Positions 46,017 to 57,059 of a DNA stretch of 64,000 nucleotides are shown here, one piece after another. Under the pieces are notes generated by a model. The model ran no database searches. It was not told where the DNA came from and saw nothing but the letters and a program-made list of their open reading frames with translations. The stretch is taken from positions 176,622,798 to 176,686,797 of the forward strand of contig NC_134138.1 of NCBI RefSeq assembly GCF_033958435.1, read 5' to 3'. The DNA is from Carettochelys insculpta. Taxonomy: Eukaryota; Chordata; Testudines; Carettochelyidae. Positions within the stretch are counted from its first letter, which is position 1. Each line of letters opens with the position of its first letter. Both the position numbers and the translations under genes were made by a program.

Positions 46017-47343
46017 ATGGACCTCCAGCAGCAGCTGGAAGCCCTACAAGCTGCCTCCCACAGAGAAGGCGCCCTTCTAGATGCTTCCTGGGCAGCTGCC
46101 CAGCAGCTTCTGGAATGGGAGCCCTCCCCAGGAGCACCAGGAGATGCCCCCGACCATTGGGCCCTCCTCCTTACTCCCCGCCGGGTGCCCCGCCAACTCT
46201 GGAGCTACCGCTCCAGCACCGAGTGGTGGGAGCACCTGGTTATGGGGGAATGGAGTGATGACCAGTGGCTGCGGAACTTCCCCATGAGCCGGCAGACCTT
46301 CATGGAGCTCTGCCAGTGGCTCACCCCCACACTCAGGCACCAGGACACCCGGGTGCAGCACGCCCTCACCGTCGAGAAGAGGGTAGCAATAGCTGTGTGG
46401 AAGCTGGCCACTCCAGACAGCTACTGCTCCGTGGGACAGCAGTTTGGAGTGGGAAAGGCCACAGTCAGGGCTGTACTCATGGAGGTAAGGAGGCCTGGGG
46501 CTGAACGTCCTGGGGAGGGGGGCCTGGGTGAGGGGGGGTCACACTCTGCAAACCCTCACAGGCACCTATGTTCCCTCCCCACAGGTGGTGCGTGCACTCG
46601 ATGTCCTGCTGCTGAAGAGGGTCATCCGAATTGGGGACCTGGATGCGGCCATCGAGGGATTCGCCACCATGGGATTCCTCAACTGCTTTAGAGCCCTTGA
46701 TGGGACCCACATCCCCATCCATGCCCCAGACCACAGTGGTGGCTGCTACATCAACAGGAAGTGCTACAACTCAGTGGTCCTGCAGGCCATGGTCGACAGC
46801 CGTGGCCGCTTCCAGGACATCTACGTGGCTGGCCCGGCTCTACCCACGACGCCCGTGTTTTTCCGTCATTCGGGACTATGCCACCAACTGCAGGCGGGGA
46901 CCTACATCCCCCAGAGGTAGATCCCTCTGGGGGATACCACCACCATATGCCTCTGCCTTGTGGGGGATGCGGCATACCCCCTCCAGCCCTGGCTTATGTG
47001 GCCCTATACAGGCCACCTCTCTGATAGCCAGGAGTGCTACAACACCCGACTCAACCATGCCTGACAAGTGGTCGAGCAAGCCTTCGGGCGCCTGAAAGGC
47101 CGCTGGCATTGCCTCCTCGCACGCCGAGACCTGGGCCTCCCAAACATCCCCCAGGTTGTGGGGGCCTGCTGCACACTCCCCAACCTGGTGGAAAGCAAGG
47201 GGGAGGCCTTCGTGCAGGGCTGGGCACAGGAGGCCACAACAGCCTACCCCCAGCCAGCTGCCGCCCCGAGCCACCAGGCCCACCAAGACGGGCTCCATAT
47301 CTGGGAGGCCCTAAGGGAGTATTTTGACCAGGGGGCCCAGTGA
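46017..47343 (+). pseudogene. Harbinger DDE transposase, E3 (two stops, second Asp lost)
   Basis: Exon 1 is 46017-46484 (156 codons, MDLQQQLEALQAAS), the intron 46485-46584, and exon 2 46585-47343. The frame is open through the first catalytic Asp (ALDGTHIPI, 46699). It reads VAGPALPTTPVFF where E4 has VGWPGSTHDACVF: one G is missing near 46830 and one T added near 46860, so the second catalytic Asp is gone although the frame is restored. TAG at 46918 replaces GAG, and TGA at 47062 replaces CGA. The Glu (QVVEQAF, 47074) is still encoded. A polyadenylation signal AATAAA lies at 47429-47434. The protein is inactive. Confidence 0.85.
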
Positions 47344-47604
47344 GCAAACCCCCAGCCATTCCTGCACCCCGCCCACGCACCCACACCTCACTCTCACCAA
47401 AAGCACACGGGACACAGGTTTTTGGAAAAATAAAACTATCATTATTTAGAAGAACAAAAATGTCGCCTCTTTTTGGCATATTAATAACATTAGCAAAAAT
47501 AAAACAGATTCAATGAAAATAATAACAAATATACAATTGGGGACGTCTCTAAAAACTATTATGGGGGGGTCAACTATAAATAACTATATACGGGGTGGGG
47601 ACAA

Positions 47605-49199
47605 CTATGTACGGGGGGAGACGTGGCCATGCCACATCGGCCCATCATTCTGGGTCAGGGGTGGACGGGGGCAAGCCCCGCCACATTTGGCTGGCCATCC
47701 CCCTGTCAGCCAGGGTCCCCGGTGAGGCCGTCTGGGGGCCGGGAGCACAGGGAGGTATGGCCGAGGCGGGTCCTTAGCACCAGGTGGCTCTTGCTCTGAG
47801 GAGCTGGTGGGTGGGACAGCGGGCAGGACAGCAGGCAGGACATCGGGTGGCACAGGAGGCAGGACAGCAGGCGGGACATCAGGCAGGACAGCAGCAGGTG
47901 GTGCGACGGGGAGGGCAGCACGGACGACAATCGGGGGGAGGCAGACGGGCCATCAGCTCCTCAAGGGTATTGGCCACCCAGTTGAATGTGGCCATGAATT
48001 CCCACCAGACCTCCTGGCATCAGGCGGCCTCCCGCTTCTCGAATTGGAGCCTCCGCTCCATGAGGTCCACCTGGCGCCGGAGGCCCGCAGCCACCTCTAG
48101 GTCATAGGTGGTGGTGCTGCGGCGGTGTCCTCGGTGGTGGTGGGCCTGTACTGGGGCAGGTGGTGACCCCAGGAGGTGGTGTTCCGGTGGTCTGGGAGGG
48201 CTGTCAGGGACCACGGATTGTGCGGCTGCAGAAATAGGGAGAAAGGGGGAAGGGAGGCTGTGAGTACCCAGACTTGACCCGTGGCCCACCCCCCATCCCC
48301 TCAAGGGCCTGTGTCCCCCCCAGTCCATCCCCCATTGGTGTGTGCAGTGATCCTGTGGGTGGCCCCCTCCAGTGGTCCTTCCGTCTCCAATCCCATGGGG
48401 GGTGGGGCACGGTACTGTCCGTGGGTGGAGGTGCTGCTGGGCACTGGTGGCTGTGGCACCATCCCTGTGCTATGGATTGCCCGGGCTGTGTCAGGCTGGG
48501 GTGTTGTGGGGATGTGTGGGGCCCCTGGTCAAGTGGTGCCCCCGCCCCATGCTCAGGGGGTCTGTGCCCTATGGGGTATGTATCTGATGGTGCACTGCCA
48601 GGATCAGGAGATGCCCATTTAGTGGACACCCAGCTGGAGTTGCGGGATGGGATGTCCAGCACGAGCTCCCCCTCCTCGCTGGACCACTCCATGGGTGGGG
48701 TAGAGGGTCCCGGCTCTAGCCATGGGGGGGCAGGGCTGGCCTCCACAGCTGACCCTGGCTCCGAGGCCAGCTGGGGCTCGTTGGCCGTGGTGTCAAGGGT
48801 GGCTGGCGGGGAAGAGGTGCCCCGGGGGCCCAGGATAGCCCTGAGTTCCTGGTAATCGGGGCAAGCGGTGGGGGCAGCCCCAGACTGGCTGACCAAGTCC
48901 CGGGCCTGGGAGTAACCCTGCCGCAACTCCTTGCCATTACTCCTGACATGGTCAGGAGTGCGGGCAGGGTGACCTCAGGTAGCCAGGCCCTCCGCCAGCT
49001 GGGCGAACTCCTCTGCATTCCGCCGCTTGCTCCCCATGACGTGCAGCACCTCCTCCTCCCCCCAGCCCAGCAGGTCTCGGAGCTCAGGGTCAGTCCAGGA
49101 GGGGCCCTGCTTCCTACCCTGCCGGCTGGAGGCCTGGGATCTCTGGGATGGCCCGGAGGGGGAGCTCTGGGGGTGCTCGGGCGGCTGGCTGGCTGCCAT
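47605..49199 (-). pseudogene. Myb/SANT-like DNA-binding protein of E3 (stop, donor lost)
   Basis: The start ATG is at 49199 (MAASQPPEHPQSSPSGPSQR). The DNA-binding domain reads GPSWTDPELRDLLGWGEEEV, then KRRNAEEFAQLAEGLAT, then a stop at 48977-48975 where E4 has Gln. It continues ARTPDHVRSNGKELRQGYSQ in the frame from 48926. The intron complement(48226-48585) begins AT instead of GT, while the same site in E4 is GT. Exon 2 keeps VDLMERRLQFEKREAA, then a stop where E4 has Trp. The C-terminal part is a tandem-repeat region (47810-47930). The protein should not be made. Confidence 0.7.
47810..47930. repeat. GGCAGGACAGCAGGC-type minisatellite in the E3 Myb gene
   Basis: Imperfect 10-15 base units of the form GGGCAGGACAGCAGGCAGGA are repeated about eight times. 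On the coding strand they give Leu/Ser/Cys-rich sequence in one frame and Pro/Val-rich in another. E4 has a related but more diverged stretch at 58912-59040, encoding Pro-Pro-Ala/Thr-Asp-Val type repeats. Confidence 0.7.
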
Positions 49200-49617
49200 T
49201 GTGTCCCTCTCGGCTGTGCAGGGACACCTTGTGGCATGGCTGCTGCGTGCACGCTGTCAGCTTCCTGCTACAGGGTTTCCAGGTCCCTGCAGCTTTAAGA
49301 ACCGCTGGGCGCAGAGATCATAGGGCCCCGCAGGGGCTGGCCAGCACATCTCAACCCCTCAGCTGATTGCCGCCATGGAGGACCCCGCTATTTCGAAGTA
49401 GCGGGACGCGGATTGTCTGCACACACCCTACTTCAACGTTCAACGTCGAAGTTGGGCGCTATTCCCATCTTGTGATGGGAATAGCGATTTCGACATCTCA
49501 CCACTTAACGTCAATTTGAACATCTAAATAGCACATGGCGTGTGTAGACACGACACCTGCTATTTTGACTTTGTGCCGGCTACTTCGAAGTAGCCGGTTA
49601 GTGTAGATGCAGCCTTT

Positions 49618-50551
49618 GTGATTTTACCACGCACATCAAAATACTGAGGCTACTGCTGGCTAATGTCAAATTTCTGTTTGAAGAGCTAAACTCTGAACAG
49701 TTAACTACACAAAAAACAGAAGACAAAATTTTTTGTGAGCTTCAAGGCTCGTTTTTAGCTATTTGGCACTGGTCTGAACACTTCTGAGCAGCTGTCAAAT
49801 TGATCTTAACATCAAGCTTTACAAATAGATAAGTCCCATGGGTGCAGTAAAACATTAATTTTAAAACAGGCAACACTCTGTCAAAACACAACTGGAGTAG
49901 TTTTATCTAACTATTATTGGAATTCTCTTAACGTGAATCAAGCTTCATGTTCACCGTCAAAAATACAGATGGTATTTTTATGCTACTACCTGAGCAATGA
50001 CATTTTTGAAAGATCATGCTTGTAACAAGCCATTCCCAATCTGAATCCCAGAAAACACTGTTAAAAAGAGTGTTAAATTGTCTCCTTCCCTTTGTGCATT
50101 TAGCTCAGAATCAAGACTGAAGCTGCATCCCTAATGCCTCAATTGTACCTAGCCACAATACAGCAGCATATTTGGAATGCAAGATAGCATATAAGTGTCA
50201 ATCCCAGGAAGGGAAAATAGGGAAAATGACATCTGAATACTGAAGATCAAATTGGTAAATTGGAAGGGAGAGGACAATTAGTCCTTATTTTTCTAGGTTT
50301 GCATTTTAACAACTAGTTCTAGGCATGTTTTGGAGAATTAAATCCTGAGGCTCCCAGCAAGTTTTGTAATTCAAAGTGGCCCAAATCTGTGACTGCATAA
50401 AGTGGATTGTAGGCAGGTCACAAGAATGATAGCAACACAGCCACTGAATCTGGGGGCGGGGGAGGGGCGGTGTTCCATGATGACTTTAACGCTTATATTT
50501 CTTGCAGTAGGTTCTGTGTTAATCTGTGTCCAGTTCTAACTGACAGTGACT
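49618..50551. other. Anonymous AT-rich sequence
   Basis: No gene or recognisable repeat was seen between E3 and the hairpin MITE. Confidence 0.45.
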
Positions 50552-50987
50552 GGCCGTGTCTACACTAGCCCCAAACTTTGAAATGGCCATGTCAATGGCC
50601 ATTTCGAAGTTTACTAATGAAGTGCAGAAATACATATTCAGCACCTCATTAGCATGCGGGCAGCCACGGCACTTTGAAATTGACGCAGCTCGCTGCTGCA
50701 CGGCTCGTCCCAACGGGGCTCCTTTTCGAAAGGACCCCGCCTACTTCGAAGTCCCCTTATTCCCATCTGCTCATAGGAATAAGGGGACTTCGAAGTTGCT
50801 GGGGTCCTTTCGAAAAGGAGCCCCCTTGGGACGAGCCGTGCGGTGGTGAGCCGCGTCAATTTCAAAGTGCCGCGGCCGCCCGCATGCTACTGAGGCACTG
50901 AATATGTATTTCAGTGCTTCATTAGTAAACTTCGAAATGGCCATTTACATGGCCATTTCGAAGTTTGGGGCTAGTGTAGACATAGCC
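50552..50987. mobile_element. Long palindromic MITE (436-base hairpin)
   Basis: The left end is GGCCGTGTCTACACTAGCCC and the inverted right end GGCTATGTCTACACTAGCCC. The arms are complementary over nearly the whole length, turning at about 50765-50775 around CCCATCTGCTCATAGG. Shared blocks in both arms are AAATGGCCAT, CTCCTTTTCGAAAGGACCCC and ACTTCGAAGT. The arms differ at few positions by eye, so the copy is young or kept similar by gene conversion. The ends carry the same GTCTACACTAG core as E3 and E4. The 64-, 75- and 97-codon frames inside are chance reads of the palindrome. Confidence 0.85.
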
Positions 50988-51289
50988 TCTGTGTAACAAG
51001 GCTTCATGTAATTTCATCTAGACTCCCTGGGTGGGATGCTCTTAAAGGCTCAGTCCCCAACACCCCATGTATGTCCATTAGCTGTAATCCCTGTATACTG
51101 AGAGTCTAACTAAAATCAATGGACATCACCAACTGGGGTCAAGTGCCTTAGAACTGGTTTTATGAGAGGGAATTCTGCCCCTCAGCTCCACCACTGAAAC
51201 TCCATTTACTTACGTCATGGTGTAGAAAGGGAGACTCAGAGTTTTCATTTAATTTTCTTGATTGATCGGAAAAAAAATAACACTACAAA
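50988..51289. other. Anonymous sequence between two MITEs
   Basis: Nothing recognisable was seen here. Confidence 0.4.
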
Positions 51290-51506
51290 AATAACATCTA
51301 CAATGCCCTACTTTGAAATTAAACTTCGAAGTAGGGCACTACTCCATTCCTGGGAATGGAGTAAAGACTTCAGAGTTGGGCTCCCTACTTCAAAGTTAAT
51401 GTCGAAGTAAGAGAAAAATGCGTGTAGACTCTCTGCTGGCTACTTTGAAGAAGCACCTAATTCAGAAGTTAACTTCGAAGTTCATTCATAGTGTAGAGGT
51501 ACCCTA
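51290..51506. mobile_element. MITE related to the right end of E1/E3/E4
   Basis: It contains AAACTTCGAAGTAGGGCACT, then CATTCCTGGGAATGGAGTAA, then CTACTTCAAAGTTAATGTCG, and ends with AGTGTAGAGGTACCC. The order and spacing match the right subterminal 240 bases of E3 (from 49375) and E4 (from 60505). It looks like an internally deleted or end-derived Harbinger copy. The left end is not preserved. Confidence 0.65.
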
Positions 51507-51710
51507 AAGGTAGCAAACTACCCAATTTAAACTTACCATGTGGCATGTTTTCATTTAGAAAGCACAGCTTTTCTTAGTAAAATTAATTTCCTCACTGGTT
51601 TCAAAATATGGGTGGGTATTTAATTACTAGCATATGGATTCCATGAGAGAGTTGTTAGTGACTACTAAATGAGAACATCTGGGTTGTTAACTAGTAAAAG
51701 AGGAAGATGA

Positions 51711-52010
51711 GTTAGGACTCCTAGGCTCTACTTATGGGCCTGGCACTGACTTACTGCATGATCTTGTGTGAGCCATTTGGCCAAAATATTGGAACCTTGA
51801 GTGAGGCATCCAAAGAAGTGTCAAGTAACTCTGATTATTAATTTTGCAGACTAAATTGGAATTGTCGCACCTAAGTGAGAACATCTTGGCATTGATTTCT
51901 TGGTATCTCAGTTTACAAATCTGTAAACTGTAGATAAGAATGCTTACCTGTGATACAAGGACTGTGGGAGGCTTTGTGATCACTGAGTTGAGAGCAGTCT
52001 GAGATCCTCA
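51711..52010 (+). mobile_element. MIR/CORE-type SINE copy
   Basis: 'GGCCTGGCACTGACTTACTG' (51738 region), then 'ATCTTGTGTGAGCCA', then 'TCTCAGTTTACAAATCTGTA', 'AAGAATGCTTACCTG' and 'TGAGATCCTCA' follow the order of the tRNA-derived MIR-like SINE found in turtles. A segment of about 110 bases in the middle (51785-51895) separates the two halves. Confidence 0.6.
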
Positions 52011-52034
52011 AGGAGAAGTCAATATAGTAGTACA

Positions 52035-52352
52035 ATGTACAGCGTGAACCTCGCTAGTTCAGCACTCTCTCTTCCAGCATGATTTTAGTTAGCCGTACAA
52101 CCACATACCATGTGTGTGACCAATTTTCCTGTGGTCCCATAAAGTTTGTTTCCAGCCACCAGTCCTGGCTCTCAGTGTTCTGTGCTGTTCTTCAGCTGTA
52201 ATTTACCCCTTAGTGTCTTCTAAGAGCCCAGTATGCAGTGGAAATGTTGGTAATGTGCTAGCCAATATTGACCTCCCATCACGTGGCAGCTCCTCTCATT
52301 CAGCACTAGTCAGATCACAGGGGTGTCAGGCTAGAGAAGTTCAACCTATATT
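52035..52352 (+). mobile_element. Non-autonomous inverted-terminal repeat element, copy 2
   Basis: This is the second copy of the family at 3008-3297. It shares TTTCCTGTGGTCCCATAAAG, 'CTGTAATTTACCCCT', 'GTGTCTTCTAAGAG' and 'GGTAATGTGCTAG'. The left end GTGAACCTCGCTAGTTC and right end GAGAAGTTCAACCTATA are inverted repeats. No coding sequence. Confidence 0.65.
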
Positions 52353-55300
52353 GGTAAAAATAAAATTCGCTTGAGATCCCTTTTGAGCATGTAAAAAATA
52401 GTGAAGTTCCAGTGGACCTCAAGGAATCTCTGGCACTTCTTCCTTTTAGAAATTAAAAAAAAAAAAAAAATCAATTTGACAATTTCTGTCTGGATTTGCA
52501 TGGGAAGTTATTAAACACAGGCAATGTTTCAAGAAACCTACATGGTGTACCAGATTCCTACATCTCAGACATGAAATGGACAGGGACTTTTTCAGTTTTG
52601 CAGTTTATTTAGATAAGGTTTAGCCTTTCTATACCAATATAATAGCTGTTACAGACCTCAAATGTGAGATTTGGTATGGTACACTTTTTGGTATTCAGAA
52701 TCATTTGGAAAAGGCAGTTGTTAGATGACATAAACTGCTCTTTGGGGCGCTGGGCCTGATCCTGTGGAACTGTTGTTAGAAGGGTGAATTGTGAACAAGT
52801 TTCTCTGTACCAGATTTGCTTTACAATGAATTAGTGGTTCCAAACACTAGTTACAGCCACTCATTTGGGAGTGGGAGGTGGAGGCAGTCCTCCCCACAGT
52901 GTTAGGATGATTAATTCATTGAAGTATGATGAAGGGAATGGGCTATTTGCATGCGTTTAGCAGTACAAATGTCATAATGAATTTGTATGAATAATCATTC
53001 TATTCGACCCCATGGATCCTTGTAACATGGTACGGTAGGAACTGTGTGTTTGGTACTCAAATGAAAGCAAACGTAAAACTAGATTGGTGTGAAATTAGAG
53101 GGTCATACAGCAGCAATTAGATTTTGAATCTGTTTTGTCTATTAATGGGTTCTCTAGCAATGTAATGGAGGTATTTTCACGGCAGTCTTTACATATACTA
53201 GTTCAGACCACAGATTTTTTTAGTTTACATATAAGAAGGGAAGCGGGTGTTCTTTTGAGTAATTTGTTTTACCACATCAGTTCTAATGAAGAACTGTTAC
53301 ATAGAAGCTGCTGTACACAATAATGCACCTTACCTATTGTGCAACGCTACAAAACAAGAAATTGCCTCCTAATCATGGTAAACAATCAACTTCATGAATA
53401 ACCATGGTATCTGATTGTCCATATTGTATTAACTTACAAACCCAAAAACCCTACTAAGATGAAAAAGATCAAGCAAATGTGTGGGATGACAAAGAATCTC
53501 ACCTGAATTCCATGACATTTTGCAACTGCTGAACGAGCACCTGAGAGTTCTTTGCTTTTGTTGAGTAATATATCTGATAGGTATATATGTTTAATTTCAG
53601 AGGTGATTGTGAAATATGTTGTATCTTTTTTTTTTTTTTAATTCTACAGGTTTTTTTCTTGGTCTTGGTCTTCCGGAGCAGAATAAATTTCTGGAGCCCG
53701 GTTGTACAAATATCATTTCCACTACTGGTCCTCCTCTCTTCAGATCACTTTGCAGACTTTCACTTACGCAAAAATTCTATGAGGTTGGTACCATCTGTAT
53801 TTTATTGAAAAGGAAATTGAGGCAGAACCCCTGTGCTAGAACCCTTAAAAGTATAAGGCTACACAGTAAGGACATTACTTACAGTAATTTAGATTACTGA
53901 AGAAAAGTAGAAATCAAATATGTGGGGAAAAATATCTGATTGTGAACTTGCATATTCTGTCTCCTTTTCTAATTTTCAGGTCACATGTATCTTTCATAGA
54001 TATTTGAGATCTGCAGCCCAGGTTTGCTGATCAAACTGATGTTAACTGCTGGGTAATTTGGGCTCCACTCATGCAATCAGGTAAACTCATGTAGAGTTCA
54101 TTCCCTGACAGAGATCTTGTACAGTCCACACCCATGAAGAAAATACTACTTGGGTAGGATTTTAGAATGTGAGTTCTCGCACTCATGCTGAAATGTAATC
54201 TATGCCAGTAGAAATATTATCCCTCTGAACTTGGTTAGCTGGAAAACAAGACAACATAACAGGCCTTTCATTAAAAAAAAAAAAAAAAAAAGAGACTACA
54301 CTGAAGGAGAGAAAACAGAGACTGTGTTAATCAAGTATAATCTACTGAAAAGTGAAGAGAATGAAAAAGGTAGGATTCCAATATGGCAACTTACACATTA
54401 ACAGCAAGTGGTTGATAGACTGCATACTTTTTTTCTGGATAAAAGTTCAAAACATGAGACTCAAGTCCTAAAATAAAACACTATTAGTAATAATCTAGGT
54501 CTGGATCATAAACACTGTAAAAGGAGATGAGGAAATAGAGGAGAAACTGACATTTCTCAAATAGCAGAAAAGGGTAAAAATTAATATAATTTAATTCCCA
54601 AAGTGTTGAACAAATAAGTCTGACCTTGTTTTCCTATATTAAATTCTCGAAATTACTGAGGAACTATGCATGACTAAAATGTGTGAAATGAATTATGGAA
54701 CAACAACAGAGAAGCCTGAAACCATCACCACCTTCAATTGCTTCTTCATGCTCTGAATCAGCCAGAAAAGCATCTACTTCTACTGAGAATTATTTCCCAC
54801 CTATCATTAAACTGCACTCAAGTAAATTATCTTTTTTAAAAAGTAAACAAAGAGTATATCTAGCTAGAGATACTGGTTATACACAGAGGAACAACGCTGA
54901 GGCAGGGTACTAGTACAACTCTGAACAGCTCATTTAAAATCACCATCATATGAGTAAGTAATTGGGGTTAAAATGTGTATTATGCTCTGTAAAATTATGT
55001 AGATTTTGTAGCATTTCCTATAGCATTTTGTTGAATTTTTATATCCCCTCTTCCCCACACCCCATGGGCATCATTTCTATTAAGTGTTCCAGGGCTTTTC
55101 CATCCAAGTGTGCTGTTCAAAGGCTCCCAATTACAGAACACTGCTGCTAGGTCTGATACTATGAGAAAGGGAGAGGAGGAAGTTGTTTCCTGGGAAGTGA
55201 CAATTTCAGCATTGCATAATGTTCATTTGCGCATGGGCTACAAGCTGAGAAGTCATCACTAATCCCAATTTCTCTCCCCTTCTCTCAGCATTTTTCTTGT

Positions 55301-56097
55301 TTAAAAATAATTCTCGTGAAAAGTCCCTAATTTATATGACCTTTGAGACTGAACTCTTCCCTCTCCTGAACAGAGACAGCCCAAGGAATTTCCCCATACT
55401 GATACTGCAAGAGTACAACTGGCTAGGAATTGGAATATTTTGTTCCAAGGGTATGTCCACCCTGATGACTTCTTTGTTCCACAACAGAACAGAAAGCTGA
55501 AGTTGTAAAGGTCCCCCAAGCTCTGAGAGTTTGATGGGGAAAATGTGTTTTGATTTGCCCTGAAACATATTGCTTCAATGTTGAGCTTAATCACAAACAA
55601 AATCAGAAGCCAAATGCTGTTTGCAACTAACATTCTGATAAGATTGAAATGATTTGTTCTGCGTTTTTATTCTGAAAAGAAAACTTCCGTGACATCAACA
55701 GTGTCCCACAGAGCACTTCAGTTTTGACACATCAGCATCTTCCAATAGCAAAACATTCTGTCAACACTAGGTGAGAGAGAGTTCTGTTTCTGTGTCCACT
55801 CAGTTTTCAGTTTCCTAGCTCAGACTCCCAACAGATACCAACATTTGATAGAGATTTTCAATCTGGGATGAAGGCAAGAAAAAAAAACACCCCAATTATC
55901 ATCCTCCCCATCTCCAGTTTCCCCAGATAGCTATCAGCCCTGGTAACAATTAACAGTGGCTGCCTCTTAGAGTGGATTTAAACTGATACTTTCAGGCAGA
56001 CTATGTCACTCTCAACTATGCAGTTCCCCACACTCTCCCACATTCCAAGTCAAGAGGAGCTATGCGGAGGAGAAAAGCAATGAGAATCATGGCCTTT
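52353..56097. other. Long AT-rich interval without recognised genes
   Basis: No gene is supported. Homopolymer tracts occur at 52449-52465 (A), 53626-53640 (T) and 54272-54290 (A). 53730-53860 has blocks reminiscent of a reverse-oriented MIR ('GGAAATTGAGGCAGAACC', 'AAGGCTACACAGTAAGG'), weak. The 72-codon Ser-rich frame at 54695 and the frames at 53587-53900 have no motif. Confidence 0.35.
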
Positions 56098-56348
56098 TAG
56101 TTTATGTCTACACCTCATGCCCAATGCTGGCCTGGCCTGGCCTGCAGTTCCTGTTTCATTAATTCCTGTTTCATTAATTCCTGTGTAGATATCTGGGATC
56201 CTTCTGTGAGGTGGGAGGGACCCAGAACTAGGAATCTAGCCTAAGTCTGGAAGTTTAAACAGAAAATGAAACATTCCCACAGCCTGAGCCCAGGAGTCGG
56301 CTTGTATGGATGAGCCATGGGTATATAGTTGCTGTGTAGACACACCCA
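56098..56348. mobile_element. MITE-like element with TATGTCTACAC ends
   Basis: The left end TTTATGTCTACACCTCATGC and the right end TGCTGTGTAGACACACCCA are imperfect inverted repeats with the GTCTACAC core. Inside are a 15-base tandem repeat (CCTGTTTCATTAATT, twice plus a partial, 56150-56184) and a CCTGG-unit triplet at 56129-56144. It may be a diverged member of the local MITE group. Confidence 0.45.
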
Positions 56349-57059
56349 TAAGAGAGACAAATGGGTGAAGTAATGCATTGTATTGGACTAACTTCTGTTC
56401 ATGTGAAAAACAAGTTTTCATCCTTACACGGAGCTCTTTTGCAGCATATCTGTCTCATCAACAGAAGGTGATCCAATAAAAGATGTTAACCCCTATATAC
56501 CTTGCCTCCCAGGAACTGATATGGCTACGGCCATCAAAGGATTTGCAATTCCAGCCAAAGGATGAGCCTTTCCAATAGCTGGAAAAGAGATTCGCAAAAC
56601 TGAGATTCGCACAGATGTTGCTGTGAATGTTATTTATTTTTTTGTTTTTATCGCACTCCTGTCCTCTTTCTCCCCATACTGTCTTAGGCTATGTCTACAC
56701 TAGGACACAACGTCGAACTAGCCTATTTCGAAGTAAAAACTTCGAAATAGGCTACTTCGACGATTATTGTCTACTCTTCCTCCAGGGCTGGCAAACGTCA
56801 ACGTTCAACGTTGAAGTAGCGCCGAGGAACATTGAAAAGAGGCCCCCAGAGGGAAACGCGGAGCGTCCACACACACAAGCCCCCTCTTTCAAAATAAGGG
56901 GCCAGGAAAGCCCACGAACCAGATCACAGAGCACACTAGCCCTTCCGGGGCAGCTGCAAGCCACTCCCTTAAAGGGCCCCTCCCAGACACACTCGGCCTG
57001 CACTGCATGAGCAGCCCTGCATTGGTGAGACAAGCCTCGCAGACCTCGAGCCCACAGAC

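Larger units (their letters stand above)
45644..49614 (+). mobile_element. PIF/Harbinger element E3 (two-gene)
   Basis: The left end is GGCTACGTCTACACTAGGAC and the inverted right end GGCTGCATCTACACTAACCG. TTT flanks both ends (45641-45643, 49615-49617). The left subterminal hairpin pairs AGTAGCCTATTTCGAAGT with its inverse a few bases on (45675-45715). Gene order is as in E1 and E4, and the DNA is highly similar to E4 throughout. The transposase has two stops and two compensating indels; the Myb-like gene has a stop and a mutated splice donor. This copy is clearly dead. Confidence 0.85.

Noticed and set aside
53640..53745. Exon-like segment after a T-run and CTACAG
   Set aside because: The T-run is a homopolymer and the following frame is low-complexity. 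It overlaps a weak reverse MIR remnant, and the donor side is not convincing.
54695..54913. Ser-rich 72-codon frame (MEQQQRSLKPS)
   Set aside because: No signal peptide, domain or splice context; probably chance.
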